64,000 bases of DNA from Streptomyces sp. NBC_01233 (GTDB lineage Bacteria; Actinomycetota; Actinomycetes; Streptomycetales; Streptomycetaceae), in assembly GCF_035989305.1 (NCBI RefSeq), contig NZ_CP108514.1:8536501-8600500 (forward strand), given 5' to 3'. The position numbers and the translations under genes are program-made. The notes beneath the pieces were generated by a model that worked only from the letters and a program-made list of their open reading frames with translations, made no database searches and was not told where the DNA came from. Below, piece after piece: positions 34,796-43,774 of the stretch; position 1 is the stretch's first letter; every line of letters begins with the position of its first letter.

Positions 34796-35347
34796 TCAGA
34801 TGCCGACGGCTCCGTCGATCCGCTCGCGGAGCAGGTCGGCGTGACCGTTGTGCCGCGCGTACTCCTCGACCATGTGGATGAGGACCCAGCGCAGGGACAC
34901 CTTCCCGCGCCACGCGTCCACGGCCTCGACGTCGAGGCCGGGCGCCTCGGCGACGAAGCGTTCGGCGAAGGCCACCTCGTGGCGCCACGCCTCCCAGGCC
35001 GCCTCGACGGCCGCGGGGTCGGCGTCGGCGCCGTCGAAGTCGCCGTCCGGTTCGGCCGCGGAGGAGTACAGCGGCGGCGCGTCCTGCCCGGCCAGCACCT
35101 TCCTGAACCAGCGGCGCTCCACATCGGCGAGGTGCCGGACCAGTCCCAGCAGGGAGAGCGTGGACGGTTCCACGGACCGCCGCGCCAACTCCTCTCCCAG
35201 GCCCGTGCACTTCAGTTCCAGCGTCGCGCGGTGGTCCGCCAGGAAGGCGACCAGCATGTGCCGTTCGTCGCCGGTCGCGGGGCCGCTGAAACGGCCGTCC
35301 CGCTCGGGCTCGACGAAGAATTCCGCTCTGCTCCGTGGACTCGTCAT
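34796..35347 (-). CDS. DinB-superfamily (DUF664-type) protein
   Basis: A 183-residue four-helix protein. The metal ligands of DinB-type mycothiol-dependent enzymes are visible as LLGLVRHLADVERRWFRKV and LRWVLIHMVEEYARHNGHAD, which give three His. The family includes mycothiol S-transferases, which fits an actinobacterium. It is divergent from the acyl-CoA dehydrogenase gene. Confidence 0.85.
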   Translation of the reverse strand: MTSPRSRAEFFVEPERDGRFSGPATGDERHMLVAFLADHRATLELKCTGLGEELARRSVEPSTLSLLGLVRHLADVERRWFRKVLAGQDAPPLYSSAAEPDGDFDGADADPAAVEAAWEAWRHEVAFAERFVAEAPGLDVEAVDAWRGKVSLRWVLIHMVEEYARHNGHADLLRERIDGAVGI

Positions 35348-35504
35348 AGCCGAGAGTATGAACGGCGGCGCGGGACCGCCGGCACACGGGTCCCCGACCC
35401 ACCGACGCCTTGCGCATCCCCGGCCCTTCCGAATTTCTGAAACTGGTTCTACTCTGACCGCCGCCACAGCGAACCGGCTGGACCGCGAGACTCCCGGAGG
35501 GGCC

Positions 35505-36695
35505 GTGCACCTCGAATACACGCCTGAGCAGCAGCAGTTGCGCACCGAGCTGCGCGCCTACTTCGCCGAGCTGGTTCCGGACGACGTGTACGCCCGCTAC
35601 GAGGACCCGGCCGCCCAGAAGCGGTACTACCGCGAGACGATCCGCCGCCTCGGGGCGGACGGCTGGCTCGGGGTCGGGTGGCCGAAGGAGTACGGCGGCC
35701 GCGGGATGTCCCCGATGGACCAGTTCATCTTCTTCGACGAGGCCGCACAGGCCGTCGTACCGCTGCCCCTGATGGCGCTCAACACCGTCGGGCCGACCCT
35801 CATGCAGTTCGGCACCGACGAGCAGAAGGCGTACTTCCTGCCGAAGATCCTCGCGGGGGAGATCGACTTCGCCATCGGCTACAGCGAGCCCGACGCCGGC
35901 ACCGACCTCGCGGCGCTCAAGTGCAAGGCCGTCCGCGAGGGCGACGAGGAGAGCGGCACGTACGTAGTCAACGGCCAGAAGATCTGGACCACCAACGGCG
36001 ACACCGCCGACTGGGTCTGGCTCGCCGTGCGCACCGACCCGGACGCACCCGCGCACAAGGGCATCACCATGCTCCTCGTGCCGACCTCGGACCCCGGCTA
36101 CTCCTGCACCCTCATCAACACCCTCGCCTCGCACGACACCACCGCCAGCTACTACGAGAACATCCGCGTCCCCGCGAGCCGCCGGGTCGGCGCGGAGAAC
36201 AAGGGCTGGCGCCTGATCACCAACCAGCTCAACCACGAGCGCGTGACCCTGGCCGCGCACGGCACCATGGCCATCCGGGCCCTCCATGACGTCCAGCGCT
36301 GGGCCGCCGCGACCAAACTCGCCGACGGCCGCCGGGTCATCGACCTCGGCTGGGTGCGCGGCCGCCTCGCACGCACCCACGCCCGGCTCGACGCGATGAA
36401 GCTGCTCAACTGGCAGATGGTGAACGCCGTCCAGGCCGGCACCCTCACGCCCCAGGACGCCTCCGCGGTCAAGGTGTACGGCTCCGAGGCCCGCCGGGAC
36501 GCATACGCCTGGCTCATGGAGATCGCCGGCGCGGCCGGCTCCCTCAAGGACGGCTCCGCGGGCGCGGTCCTGCACGGCGAACTCGAACGCGGCTACCGCA
36601 GCGCCGTCATCTTCACCTTCGGCGGCGGCAACAACGAGATCCAGCGGGAGATCATCTCCTGGATCGGCCTGGGCATGCCCCGGGTCCGCCGCTGA
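35505..36695 (+). CDS. Acyl-CoA dehydrogenase
   Basis: The GTG at 35505 follows GGAGGGG, giving 396 residues. An N-terminal helical domain (YTPEQQQLRTELRAYFAEL), the FAD/substrate-loop segment FAIGYSEPDAGTDLAALKCK, the flavin-binding VVNGQKIWTTNGDTADWVWL, and the C-terminal FTFGGGNNEIQREIISWIGL are all as in FadE-type dehydrogenases of steroid or branched-chain catabolism. It stands alone, and the partner subunit, if heteromeric, is not here. Confidence 0.92.
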   Translation: MHLEYTPEQQQLRTELRAYFAELVPDDVYARYEDPAAQKRYYRETIRRLGADGWLGVGWPKEYGGRGMSPMDQFIFFDEAAQAVVPLPLMALNTVGPTLMQFGTDEQKAYFLPKILAGEIDFAIGYSEPDAGTDLAALKCKAVREGDEESGTYVVNGQKIWTTNGDTADWVWLAVRTDPDAPAHKGITMLLVPTSDPGYSCTLINTLASHDTTASYYENIRVPASRRVGAENKGWRLITNQLNHERVTLAAHGTMAIRALHDVQRWAAATKLADGRRVIDLGWVRGRLARTHARLDAMKLLNWQMVNAVQAGTLTPQDASAVKVYGSEARRDAYAWLMEIAGAAGSLKDGSAGAVLHGELERGYRSAVIFTFGGGNNEIQREIISWIGLGMPRVRR

Positions 36696-36788
36696 GCCCG
36701 CCTGTGACGAGGCCTTTCGACCGGCACAAAAGAGGGATGGTCGCCGCCGTGAACCGCGCACGCACTTTCAGCGCGTCGGTGGGGGTGA

Positions 36789-37166
36789 TCAGTGCCGGCT
36801 GTTCAAGAAGCCGATGGCGACGGCGCCCCACCAGGCAGCTTGTGATACGGATGCCGTCACGGCACCGCGGATCACCAGCGCGCGGCTGACGGGGCCACCG
36901 TCGACGGCGGCCAGCCGGTGGCGCAGGGCGGACGCCTGGACACCGTTGAGTGAGAGCACCAGGACGAGGCCGAGTTTGACGCAGGTCAGCGGTGAACTGA
37001 GATCGGGGTCGAGGAAGGCGCCGGCCCCACACCAGTCGGGGAGCTGGAGAAGTTCTGCTTCCCGTCCAGGTCTTCGTTGGGTCACGGTGGCGTCGGCGGC
37101 GGACATTGCTGCTCCGGGGATCTTCTGCGGGGTGTGCCCACGCCCGCGAGGCGGGAGCGAAGGCAA
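36789..37166 (-). pseudogene. Remnant of a small integral membrane protein
   Basis: From the ATG at 37106 the frame gives about 105 residues. The second half contains TCVKLGLVLVLSLNGVQASA and SQAAWWGAVAIGFLNSRH, two membrane segments resembling the C-terminus of longer actinobacterial membrane proteins, while the first half (GREAELLQLPDWCGAGAF) shows no membrane segment. It looks like a truncated or fused remnant, though a short functional protein cannot be excluded. The 93 bp between it and the acyl-CoA dehydrogenase holds nothing recognisable. Confidence 0.4.
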
Positions 37167-37271
37167 GGGGTGGCCTAAGCGTCAAAAGTCGTCAAGGTGA
37201 CCGTCCGCACAGTGGCACGGCCCCGTGCGGCCATGGCTCGCGGACCTCGCTCCGGTGCACATGAGCTCTTG

Positions 37272-37844
37272 TCAGGGAGGGGTGAGAGCGCCCCACAGGA
37301 ACAGCGGCACCAGATCCTCGGTCGGCAGTGTGCCCGCGGGACCGGAGAGAGGGTCGGTCAAGACCATCGACTGAAACACCCTGGCGAGGCGCTCCGGGGG
37401 CATCCTCAGAAGATCACGTTCCGGTTCGAAGAGAGCCGTCAGTGCGTCTCGGAGCGATGCGAGTTCCCCCTCGTGTCGCGCGTGCCAGTCGGGGGTGCCC
37501 GTCGGCCTGTCAGGGCGCCAGGGCCGGCTTTGGGGAGCGGCATCGGCGAGTAGAGACAAGCGTGTCGTGTAACTGCGGAGAACCGCTGCGGCCGATGCCA
37601 GCCGGGCTTCGAGCGGCTGGTTCAGGGAAATCGCGGCGACGGCGGCGACTGCGTCACCGGGCCTGAGGAACTCGGTGGCGCAGGCCTCGAGCAGGGCGGC
37701 CTTGTCGGGGAACGCGTTGAAGACTGCCGCTGCCGGGACTCCTGCTGCTCGGGCGATCATCGACACCGTCACTGAGGTGCCGTGCCTGACGACAAGTGGC
37801 AGCGCTGCGGCAACGATCTGCGCGTGCGTGGGGTGCTTGGTCAT
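37272..37844 (-). CDS. TetR-family transcriptional regulator
   Basis: A 190-residue regulator with the N-terminal HTH HAQIVAAALPLVVRHGTSVT, then IARAAGVPAAAVFNAFPDKA, and a variable ligand-binding C-terminal domain. Its ATG overlaps the stop of the PAP2 gene (ATGA), so it is the second gene of that operon and probably autoregulates it. The recognition helix lacks the common xYYxHF ending (it reads AVFNAFPDK), as in some divergent TetR proteins. Confidence 0.87.
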   Translation of the reverse strand: MTKHPTHAQIVAAALPLVVRHGTSVTVSMIARAAGVPAAAVFNAFPDKAALLEACATEFLRPGDAVAAVAAISLNQPLEARLASAAAVLRSYTTRLSLLADAAPQSRPWRPDRPTGTPDWHARHEGELASLRDALTALFEPERDLLRMPPERLARVFQSMVLTDPLSGPAGTLPTEDLVPLFLWGALTPP

Positions 37845-38623
37845 CTGCCGTCCGGAGGGGTCAGGGGCCGGTGCGGTTCGGCCGACATGCGGAGGTGGTG
37901 GGTTCCGGGGGGCACCGCCGTTTGTCGGGGATGTTGCGCAGTCACGGCTGAGTGGTGTCGGCGCGGGGCTGCGAGGGGTCGTCGGTGCTTCGACCGGGTC
38001 AGCGCTGTTGCTGCGGTCAGCCAGGTGAGGGCGTAGAGCCAGCCGCCGAGGACGTCGGTGGGCCAGTGGACTCCCAGGTAGATGCGGCTGAGACCCACGG
38101 TGACGGCCCACCCGGCCAGGAGGGCGGAGGCGCTCCGGTGCACGGCCGGCCCGATCTTCCGGGACAGGGCGCAGGCGAGGAGTCCTGCCGCGAGGGCGGA
38201 GGTGGTGGTGTGGCCGGAAGGGAAGGCGAAGCCGGTGGCGTGGGTGGCCCAGTCGGTGCCGGGAGGTCGTGGGCGGGCGGTGGCGTGCATCACGGAGTAG
38301 CGCACGGCCTGCGCGGTCACGAGGAAACCCAGGGCGCCTGCTGCGGCGAGGAGACGGCTTCGGGCGTCGTGTCCGGCGATCCATCCGGCTCCTGCGGCAC
38401 AGAGGTACGGGAAGGGCCCGGTGCCCGTCGAGGTGACGATGCGGAACAGGGTGGCGACGGCCGGGCGGCGGTGATCCACTGCCCACTGGTGCACGTCCTG
38501 ATCCAGGGTGTACGGAGCGCCGTGGCGGGCCGTGATCAGCCCCGTGAGCAGAAGGAACAAGGCGGCGAACAGGGCAGCGCCCAGCCAGGCCGTACGGCGC
38601 GCGAGTGGTGAGGTGCGGTTCAT
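37841..38623 (-). CDS. PAP2-family lipid phosphatase
   Basis: A 260-residue membrane phosphatase. The three PAP2 motifs are visible: ATARPRPPG (motif 1 end), FAFPSGHTTTSALA (motif 2), and GLSRIYLGVHWPTDVLGGWL (motif 3 with catalytic His). Five to six membrane segments are present. Substrates of the family include phosphatidic acid and undecaprenyl pyrophosphate. The C-terminal 50 residues are His/Pro/Arg-rich and probably cytoplasmic. The TetR gene follows by overlap. Confidence 0.9.
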   Translation of the reverse strand: MNRTSPLARRTAWLGAALFAALFLLLTGLITARHGAPYTLDQDVHQWAVDHRRPAVATLFRIVTSTGTGPFPYLCAAGAGWIAGHDARSRLLAAAGALGFLVTAQAVRYSVMHATARPRPPGTDWATHATGFAFPSGHTTTSALAAGLLACALSRKIGPAVHRSASALLAGWAVTVGLSRIYLGVHWPTDVLGGWLYALTWLTAATALTRSKHRRPLAAPRRHHSAVTAQHPRQTAVPPGTHHLRMSAEPHRPLTPPDGR

Positions 38624-38823
38624 TTCGGGTCACCGGTGGGCGTGGCGGTCTGGTGTCCCTGCGGCGGGCGAGGAGCGGCATGACGTGCCGAGTGCGCCGG
38701 ATGCGGACAAGACGGATCCGGCGTCACGCACGTTCACGGCCTGTTGCACTGCCGGACGGTCGGATTGGGCCACGGTGAGCGGCTCCCCTGTGCTGATGGG
38801 GCCCGGATCGGCACACCATGGGC

Positions 38824-38865
38824 GACTACAGTCGTGTAGACGGCCGGTGTCACTGTAGACGACCG
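38824..38865. promoter_or_regulatory. BlaI/MecI-like operator cluster (TGTAGAC repeats)
   Basis: GACTACA (38824-38830) faces TGTAGAC (38835-38841), and TGTAGACGGCCG (38835-38846) is repeated as TGTAGACGACCG (38854-38865). TACA/TGTA half sites are the known recognition core of BlaI/MecI repressors, and a BlaI-family gene lies 195 bp downstream. The spacing differs from the classical operator, so this is tentative. Confidence 0.5.
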
Positions 38866-38989
38866 TCCGATGCTCCCGGCCATCCGGCGGGGGAGCCCGC
38901 ACAGGCCCGCGAAGGCCGGCCTGCGCCGCCTGTTCCCGGTGTTGCGCGCGGGTATGGCTCGACCGGGTCCGATCCACGCCTCCGTACAG

Positions 38990-39008
38990 TTAGATAAGGC
39001 AAACCTAT
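38990..39008. promoter_or_regulatory. Iron-box-like sequence (DmdR/IdeR type) before the BlaI gene
   Basis: TTAGATAAGGCAAACCTAT matches 15 of 19 positions of the actinobacterial iron-box consensus TTAGGTTAGGCTAACCTAA. It ends 51 bp upstream of the chosen BlaI ATG, a promoter-proximal position. Confidence 0.5.
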
Positions 39009-39059
39009 TGAGCGATGACCGGGCGCATCGGCCCGGGGCGGCAGCAGGGCGGTAGTGAG

Positions 39060-39437
39060 ATGGAGGAAGGTGGGGACGCAAGGCGTCCGCACGGTGAACT
39101 CGTCGCGGATGTGCTGGCGGTGCTGTGGGCGGCCGAGGAGCCGTTGACGCCGCAGCAGATCAACGCCGCGCTCGGCCGGGACCTGGCGAGGACGACGGTG
39201 ACGACGATCCTGACCCGCCTCTACGAGAAGGGGACGGTCGTGCGCACCCGCGAGGGCAGGGGCTTCGCCTATGCCGCGGCGGACGACGCCGCCGGGCTGG
39301 CGGCCGGGCGCATGCGCCGCGAGCTGGAGCGGGAGCCGCAGCGCGACCTGGTGTTGAAGCGGTTCGTGTCCTCGCTGTCCGGAGACGACGAGCAAGCGCT
39401 GAGGCGCCTGCTCCTGGAGTCCGGGGAAGGCGAATGA
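39060..39437 (+). CDS. BlaI/MecI-family transcriptional repressor
   Basis: This encodes 125 residues from ATG 39060; an ATG at 39015 would add 15 residues but lacks a ribosome site and approaches the iron-box-like element. The winged helix reads HGELVADVLAVLWAAEEPLT, then ARTTVTTILTRLYEKGTVVR and a GRGFAYAA wing, as in BlaI/CopY proteins. The stop overlaps the M56 peptidase start (ATGA), the standard BlaI-BlaR1-like pairing in actinobacteria. Confidence 0.9.
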   Translation: MEEGGDARRPHGELVADVLAVLWAAEEPLTPQQINAALGRDLARTTVTTILTRLYEKGTVVRTREGRGFAYAAADDAAGLAAGRMRRELEREPQRDLVLKRFVSSLSGDDEQALRRLLLESGEGE

Positions 39438-40393
39438 CCCTGGTCCTGGCCCTGGTCATGGTGACTCTGGTGCTTCCGTGGGGTGCGGTGCCGGCGACCC
39501 GCAGGCTGGCTGAGCTCCTGCCGCCGAGGGAGGCGTGCACTGCGCTGACCGGAGCCGCACTTTTGCTGGCCGGCGGCACCGTGACAGCGCTCATCGGCCT
39601 GTTCCATGTGCCGTTCCTCGCCTCCCTGGAGCAGATTCCGCTGTCGCAGGCGGCTGCCGAGTGGCCGGCCACCGTGCCGGTGGCCGCGGTGGCCGGTGCG
39701 GTGCTGGCCTTCCAGGCGGTGCTGCTGGTCCGCCGCTGGTACGAGCGCCGCTCACTGCTCGCCCGCGCCTGGGCGTCCACCGGCGACGCGGTGTCCGATG
39801 GTGATCTTCTGGTCGTACCGGATTCCGAGCCGCAGGCGTTCGCGCTGCCGGGGTGGCGCAAGCGCGGCGGCCGGGTCGTGGTGACGACGGGCATGCTCCG
39901 GACCCTGGGGCCGACGGAGCGCGAGGTGCTGTTCGGCCATGAGCGGGCCCATCTGACGGGCCGCCACCATCTGTGGGCCGTCACCGCCTGCCTGGCCGCT
40001 GCGGTGCACCCCGCGCTGCGGCCCCTGCGCCCGGCGCTGGACTTCCACCTGGAGCGGTGGGCGGACGAGTCGGCGGCCTCGTCGGTGGGTGACCGGCGGC
40101 TGGCGGCGACCGCGATCGCACGCGCGGCGCTGGCCGCCGCGTCCGCCGAGAAGGCGGGCGGAGGCCGTGGTCCCTTGCTGTCGGTGAGTACAGGGCCGGT
40201 CCCCCAGCGGGTCGAAGCGCTATTGCAGCCGGTCCCGGTCCGGCCGCAGGCGCGCAGGACGCAGGCTGCCGTGGCCGGACTGGTGACGGCGGTGACGGTC
40301 TCCGCCCTGCCGGGTCTGGTTCTGGCGTACGGACTGCACGAGTACGTGGAGTTTGCCGCCCGGGGCCTTCTGGGTGACCGAGCCGTCGAGTGA
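39434..40393 (+). CDS. M56-family membrane metallopeptidase (BlaR1-like, no sensor domain)
   Basis: A 319-residue protein with membrane segments at the N-terminus and near the C-terminus, and a central zinc-protease site VLFGHERAHLTGRHH (HExxH type) followed by ERWADESAAS, which supplies the third ligand. It lacks the extracellular penicillin-binding domain of true BlaR1, as is usual in Streptomyces. It is expected to cleave or inactivate the coupled BlaI repressor in response to an unknown signal. Confidence 0.88.
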   Translation: MTLVLALVMVTLVLPWGAVPATRRLAELLPPREACTALTGAALLLAGGTVTALIGLFHVPFLASLEQIPLSQAAAEWPATVPVAAVAGAVLAFQAVLLVRRWYERRSLLARAWASTGDAVSDGDLLVVPDSEPQAFALPGWRKRGGRVVVTTGMLRTLGPTEREVLFGHERAHLTGRHHLWAVTACLAAAVHPALRPLRPALDFHLERWADESAASSVGDRRLAATAIARAALAAASAEKAGGGRGPLLSVSTGPVPQRVEALLQPVPVRPQARRTQAAVAGLVTAVTVSALPGLVLAYGLHEYVEFAARGLLGDRAVE

Positions 40394-40566
40394 CGACGTC
40401 GATGTAGACCAATCGGCCGGGTGTAAGTACGCTGAGCCTGCGTTTGCTTCACCTGTCCCTCCAGGCCCGACCTCCTCCGTGCCCGGCGCTCGGCGCGCCG
40501 TGGGCGACGTTGTCCCCGTGTCCTGGGTCGGAGGTGACATCCCCCTCCCCAGCGATTGGATGCGAC

Positions 40567-41040
40567 GTGTACGACAGGGGGAGCGGGTCGTCGAGTCCCT
40601 CAGAACAGACCGTGCACCTCTTGGCGGCGGCGGGCAGGGCCGTGGACGCGTTGATGGCCGAGCGTTTGAGTGCGGGCGGGTTGAGCCCCGTGCACCAGTC
40701 GGTTCTCAGGACGCTGGCCGAATGGGGGCCGCACGCCCGGCGCGATCTCGCCGCGCAGATGGACGTGCCGCCGGCAGACGTTTCGCGGGTGATCGGTGAT
40801 CTCCTGGCGCAGGGTCTGGTGCAGGACATGGTCGTCAACATCGGCGGGCGCCACGAGGTGGTGACGCTCACCCCGACCGGTACGGCGGCACTGACGACGA
40901 TGCAGGATGACATGCAGTCGGTGCAGGACGTCCTGCTGGCGTCCCTCACGAAGGGTGAGCGCACCCAGCTGCACTACCTGCTCCGGCGGGTGTGCGCGAC
41001 GGCCGCCCGTGTCGGCGCGGTTCGCTCGGCTTCGTCCTAG
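40567..41040 (+). CDS. MarR-family transcriptional regulator
   Basis: The GTG at 40567 is the most plausible start (157 residues), though the frame is open upstream to 40444. The winged helix reads LSPVHQSVLRTLAEWGPHAR, then LAAQMDVPPADVSRVIGDLL and the wing VNIGGRHEVVTLTPTGTAAL. No divergent or cotranscribed target is evident: the following 700 bp is broken DNA. The TAG stop lies in CTAG. Confidence 0.8.
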   Translation: MYDRGSGSSSPSEQTVHLLAAAGRAVDALMAERLSAGGLSPVHQSVLRTLAEWGPHARRDLAAQMDVPPADVSRVIGDLLAQGLVQDMVVNIGGRHEVVTLTPTGTAALTTMQDDMQSVQDVLLASLTKGERTQLHYLLRRVCATAARVGAVRSASS

Positions 41041-41249
41041 GTCGCGGCTACCTGGCGCTCGGCCGACGCGGCAGCGTCCGTCTCGCCGAGGGTGAGGACT
41101 TCTTCGGCATGGCGCAGCACAAGGGGGAGCTCGTGACTGACGAGGACGACGGCCAGGCCCCGGCTCGTAGGTAGGTCGCGTAGCGGCGCCATGACGTCGC
41201 AGGCGCGTCGATCGCGGTCAATGCGGGCCCGAACCGGATCCTCGTCCAC
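41037..41249 (-). pseudogene. ABC-transporter ATPase C-terminal fragment
   Basis: The minus-strand frame reads VMAPLRDLPTSRGLAVVLVS followed by HELPLVLRHAEEVLTLGE, which resembles the region after the D-loop of ABC ATPases, with the H-loop His in VLVSHEL. No Walker A or signature motif is found upstream, and the neighbouring frame carries ALTAIDAPATSWR, which may be the shifted D-loop. This looks like a decayed fragment. Its stop shares CTAG with the MarR gene. Confidence 0.42.
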
Positions 41250-41770
41250 GGCACGTTCGGTCTGCGACGACTCGGCCTCACCGGCGGTGCGCGGCTGGCG
41301 ATATGGGCGGGGAGCGCACCCACGCCATGACAGCCAGGCGCAATTGAGCCTGCATCAGGCATGGATCCCGGCCATTTTTCGCCGCGCAGTCAGCCACACC
41401 GCCGAAGTACGAGGCGGCCAAACGCAGTTGAAGATCCGTCAACATCCCTAGGAGACAGTTCACTTGGCGATCCTGCGCGACAGGACACGCGGCTTCACCC
41501 GGCACAAATACTCGAACACCTGTCCGCTTGCGCCGCTATGCTTCAGCATCGGCCGACCGCGGTAGCTACTCAAATCCGCGCGATTGCCCGAACGCGGGCT
41601 CGGGGGAAGGCCGGTACGTGAGGGCTGCCTGCACTACGCGATGAGAAGCGTCGCGGTAGCACCGGTCTGCATCCTTGCGCAGGACAACTGACCGCCAGGG
41701 GTCATCGCGACCGGTTCGAGCTCGCCACTTCCCCGCACGTATCGAAGCGTCAAAGGAGCGGATTGCCGCC
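41250..41770. other. Gene-free stretch before the cell-wall hydrolase gene
   Basis: About 520 bp with several short frames but none with coding bias or recognisable similarity. Base composition is somewhat less GC-rich than the flanks. It presumably contains the promoter of the gene starting at 41771, whose ribosome site AAAGGAG is at 41753-41759. Confidence 0.5.
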
Positions 41771-42412
41771 ATGGCTGACCAAATGGTTCTTGCAGCCCAG
41801 AAATGGGTCAACGCGACGTACAAGGGTGTCGCCGGTTACAACCCCGTGACGGAGGACGGGAAGACCGGATGGAACACCATGTACTCCCTGACCCGGGCGT
41901 TGCAGCGCGAACTCGGGATCGCGACACTCTCCAACGCATTCGGTCCCACCACGTTGTCGACGTTGGCAGCCAGGGGGCCCATCAAGGTCGGTGAGTCGAA
42001 CAAGAACATAGTCAAGATCATCCAGTGCGGCCTTTATTGCAAGGGCTACAGCGCCGGTGCCATCGATGGGGAGATGTCGAACCCCACTTTGTTCGGCTTC
42101 AAGACGATGATGGAAGACATGGGCCTTCCGGCGGAAAAGGTCACCAATGCCCTGCCGGCCAAGGTCTTCAAGGCCTTGCTCACCATGGATGCCTACGTCT
42201 TCCTGTCCGGCGGACTGGAACAGATCCGCCTCATGCAGCGGTGGCTCAACGCCCGCTACTGGGAGAAGTCGACCTTCTTCATCGGCCCGTGCGACGGGTT
42301 CTTCTCCCGTGATGTCCAGCAGGCCCTGATGAAGGGGATCCAGTACGAGTCGGGAATTCCCGAGGGCTCGGCCAACGGCATCTTCGGGCCCGGCACGGAA
42401 GCGGGCCTGCGG

Positions 42413-43774
42413 CAGGGCTCCGGCATGAAGCAGGTATGACCGTTTTTTGATCACGGAATGGCCAGGATTCGCAGGGGCCGGGTGGCGTCGCGGGCGTTTC
42501 CTCTGAGAGCTGTGGCGATGCTGCGGAGACCGGCCAGGCGAAGGGCTCCGATGGCGAGGTTGCGCCAGGTGGCCATGGCGCGGGGCGCGTTGCCGGTCCG
42601 CAGCTGTGAGGCGTCCTCGGCAAAGGTCGTGTCCCTCACGTGATGGAGCGCCTCTACCGACCAGTGGCCGCGGATCAAGGACGCGAGCTGGGCCGGATTG
42701 GCCTGCTCGGCGGTCAGGCTGGTGACCGCGTACACGGTCTTGGTGCTGACCTTGCCGGTCTTGCGGTTGACTCGGCGCCGCTTGAGTTCGATGGCCTGGG
42801 CGGCGCCGGGGAAGAGCAGGCCGGCGACAGTGCAGACCTTGATCCGGCGGATCTCGCTGCGGCCGTGGCCGGTCCCGACGGTGCGGTTCTGGAGTGGGAT
42901 CTGCTTCCAGGGAAGGGACTTCATCTGCTTGCGGAGCTTCTTCTGGTTTCCCTTGACGATGACGATGTAGTGGGCGCCCCGGCCTCCCAGGTACTCGGCG
43001 TGCTCGCGTTGGGTATGCATCGCGTCGCTGGTCACGACCGCTCCGGTCAGGTCGATGGCATCCAGTAGTGGCTGGAAGCAGGTGATTTCATTCGTCTTTG
43101 TCTCAACGTCGACCTGGCCCAGGACGGCGGAAGTGGCGTGGTCGACGGCCGCCAGCAGGTGGATCTTCCGGTCGTGCGCGCGGGCGGCGCCGCGCAGGGA
43201 TTTGCCGTCCACCGCGATCGCCCGCAGCAACCGCTCGCTGGGTTGCGGGCATCGGGCGGACAGCCAGCTGCCGACGGCTCGGTCGAGTACGTCACCGTCG
43301 ACCTGGGCGAGTACCCGGCGGATGGTGGCCTCACCAGGGGCGTGGTGTTGGCCGGTGAAGGGGTCGCAGCGGGCACCGAGCCGGGCCAGGACCGACTGCG
43401 AGGCGTCAGCCGCCCACTCACTGATCGCCAGCAGAGAGGTCGCGCCGGTCAGGACCGCAGCGGCGCAGATGGCGAGCACGCCGACCAGGGGGTGAAGCCG
43501 GCCCCGTGGGTCACGGGGGTCCGTCACCGTCGCAAGGCAGGTCAACAGGCCCGGGCACTCCTCAACCGACAGAGACGATGCGGTGGCGAGTTGGTCAAGC
43601 GAGGCGGGCATGAGGGATGATTCGGCAACGGCAGGCACGGTCTTCCAGCAGGATCATGGGACGTAGACACTCACATGATCGCCGGTGACCGTGCCTGCCA
43701 CATTTCGTCACGAACCCTCCCAGCAAGGCAAGTTGGGGTGAACACCCTCAAGTCACCTTCGTGCCGATGCCCTG
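42413..43774. mobile_element. ISAs1-family insertion sequence with 10-bp target duplication
   Basis: A 1362-bp element flanked by the 10-bp direct repeat GGGCCTGCGG (42403-42412 and 43775-43784). Its ends are imperfect inverted repeats: CAGGGCTCCGGCATGAAG on the left and, read inward from the right, CAGGGCATCGGCACGAAG. Family, size and duplication length fit ISAs1. It splits the glycoside-hydrolase-like gene. Confidence 0.9.
42451..43638 (-). CDS. ISAs1-family DDE transposase
   Basis: An intact frame of 395 residues from GTG 43638. It has the N-terminal DUF4338-like region [40 protein letters not shown] (first catalytic Asp), [17 protein letters not shown] (second), and [21 protein letters not shown] (Glu region). 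All match ISAs1/H-repeat transposases. The intact frame implies the element could still move. Confidence 0.93.
   Translation of the reverse strand: MPAVAESSLMPASLDQLATASSLSVEECPGLLTCLATVTDPRDPRGRLHPLVGVLAICAAAVLTGATSLLAISEWAADASQSVLARLGARCDPFTGQHHAPGEATIRRVLAQVDGDVLDRAVGSWLSARCPQPSERLLRAIAVDGKSLRGAARAHDRKIHLLAAVDHATSAVLGQVDVETKTNEITCFQPLLDAIDLTGAVVTSDAMHTQREHAEYLGGRGAHYIVIVKGNQKKLRKQMKSLPWKQIPLQNRTVGTGHGRSEIRRIKVCTVAGLLFPGAAQAIELKRRRVNRKTGKVSTKTVYAVTSLTAEQANPAQLASLIRGHWSVEALHHVRDTTFAEDASQLRTGNAPRAMATWRNLAIGALRLAGLRSIATALRGNARDATRPLRILAIP

Larger units (their letters stand above)
38624..39059. promoter_or_regulatory. Divergent promoter gap between PAP2 and BlaI genes
   Basis: These 436 bp contain no convincing gene on either strand. 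They hold a cluster of TGTAGAC motifs at 38824-38865 and an iron-box-like sequence at 38990-39008, both listed separately, and otherwise nothing I recognise. Confidence 0.55.

Noticed and set aside
41278..41505. Short minus-strand frame (75 residues) between MarR and the cell-wall gene
   Set aside because: It has no ribosome site, no domain and mixed composition, and I could not support it as a gene or a specific remnant.
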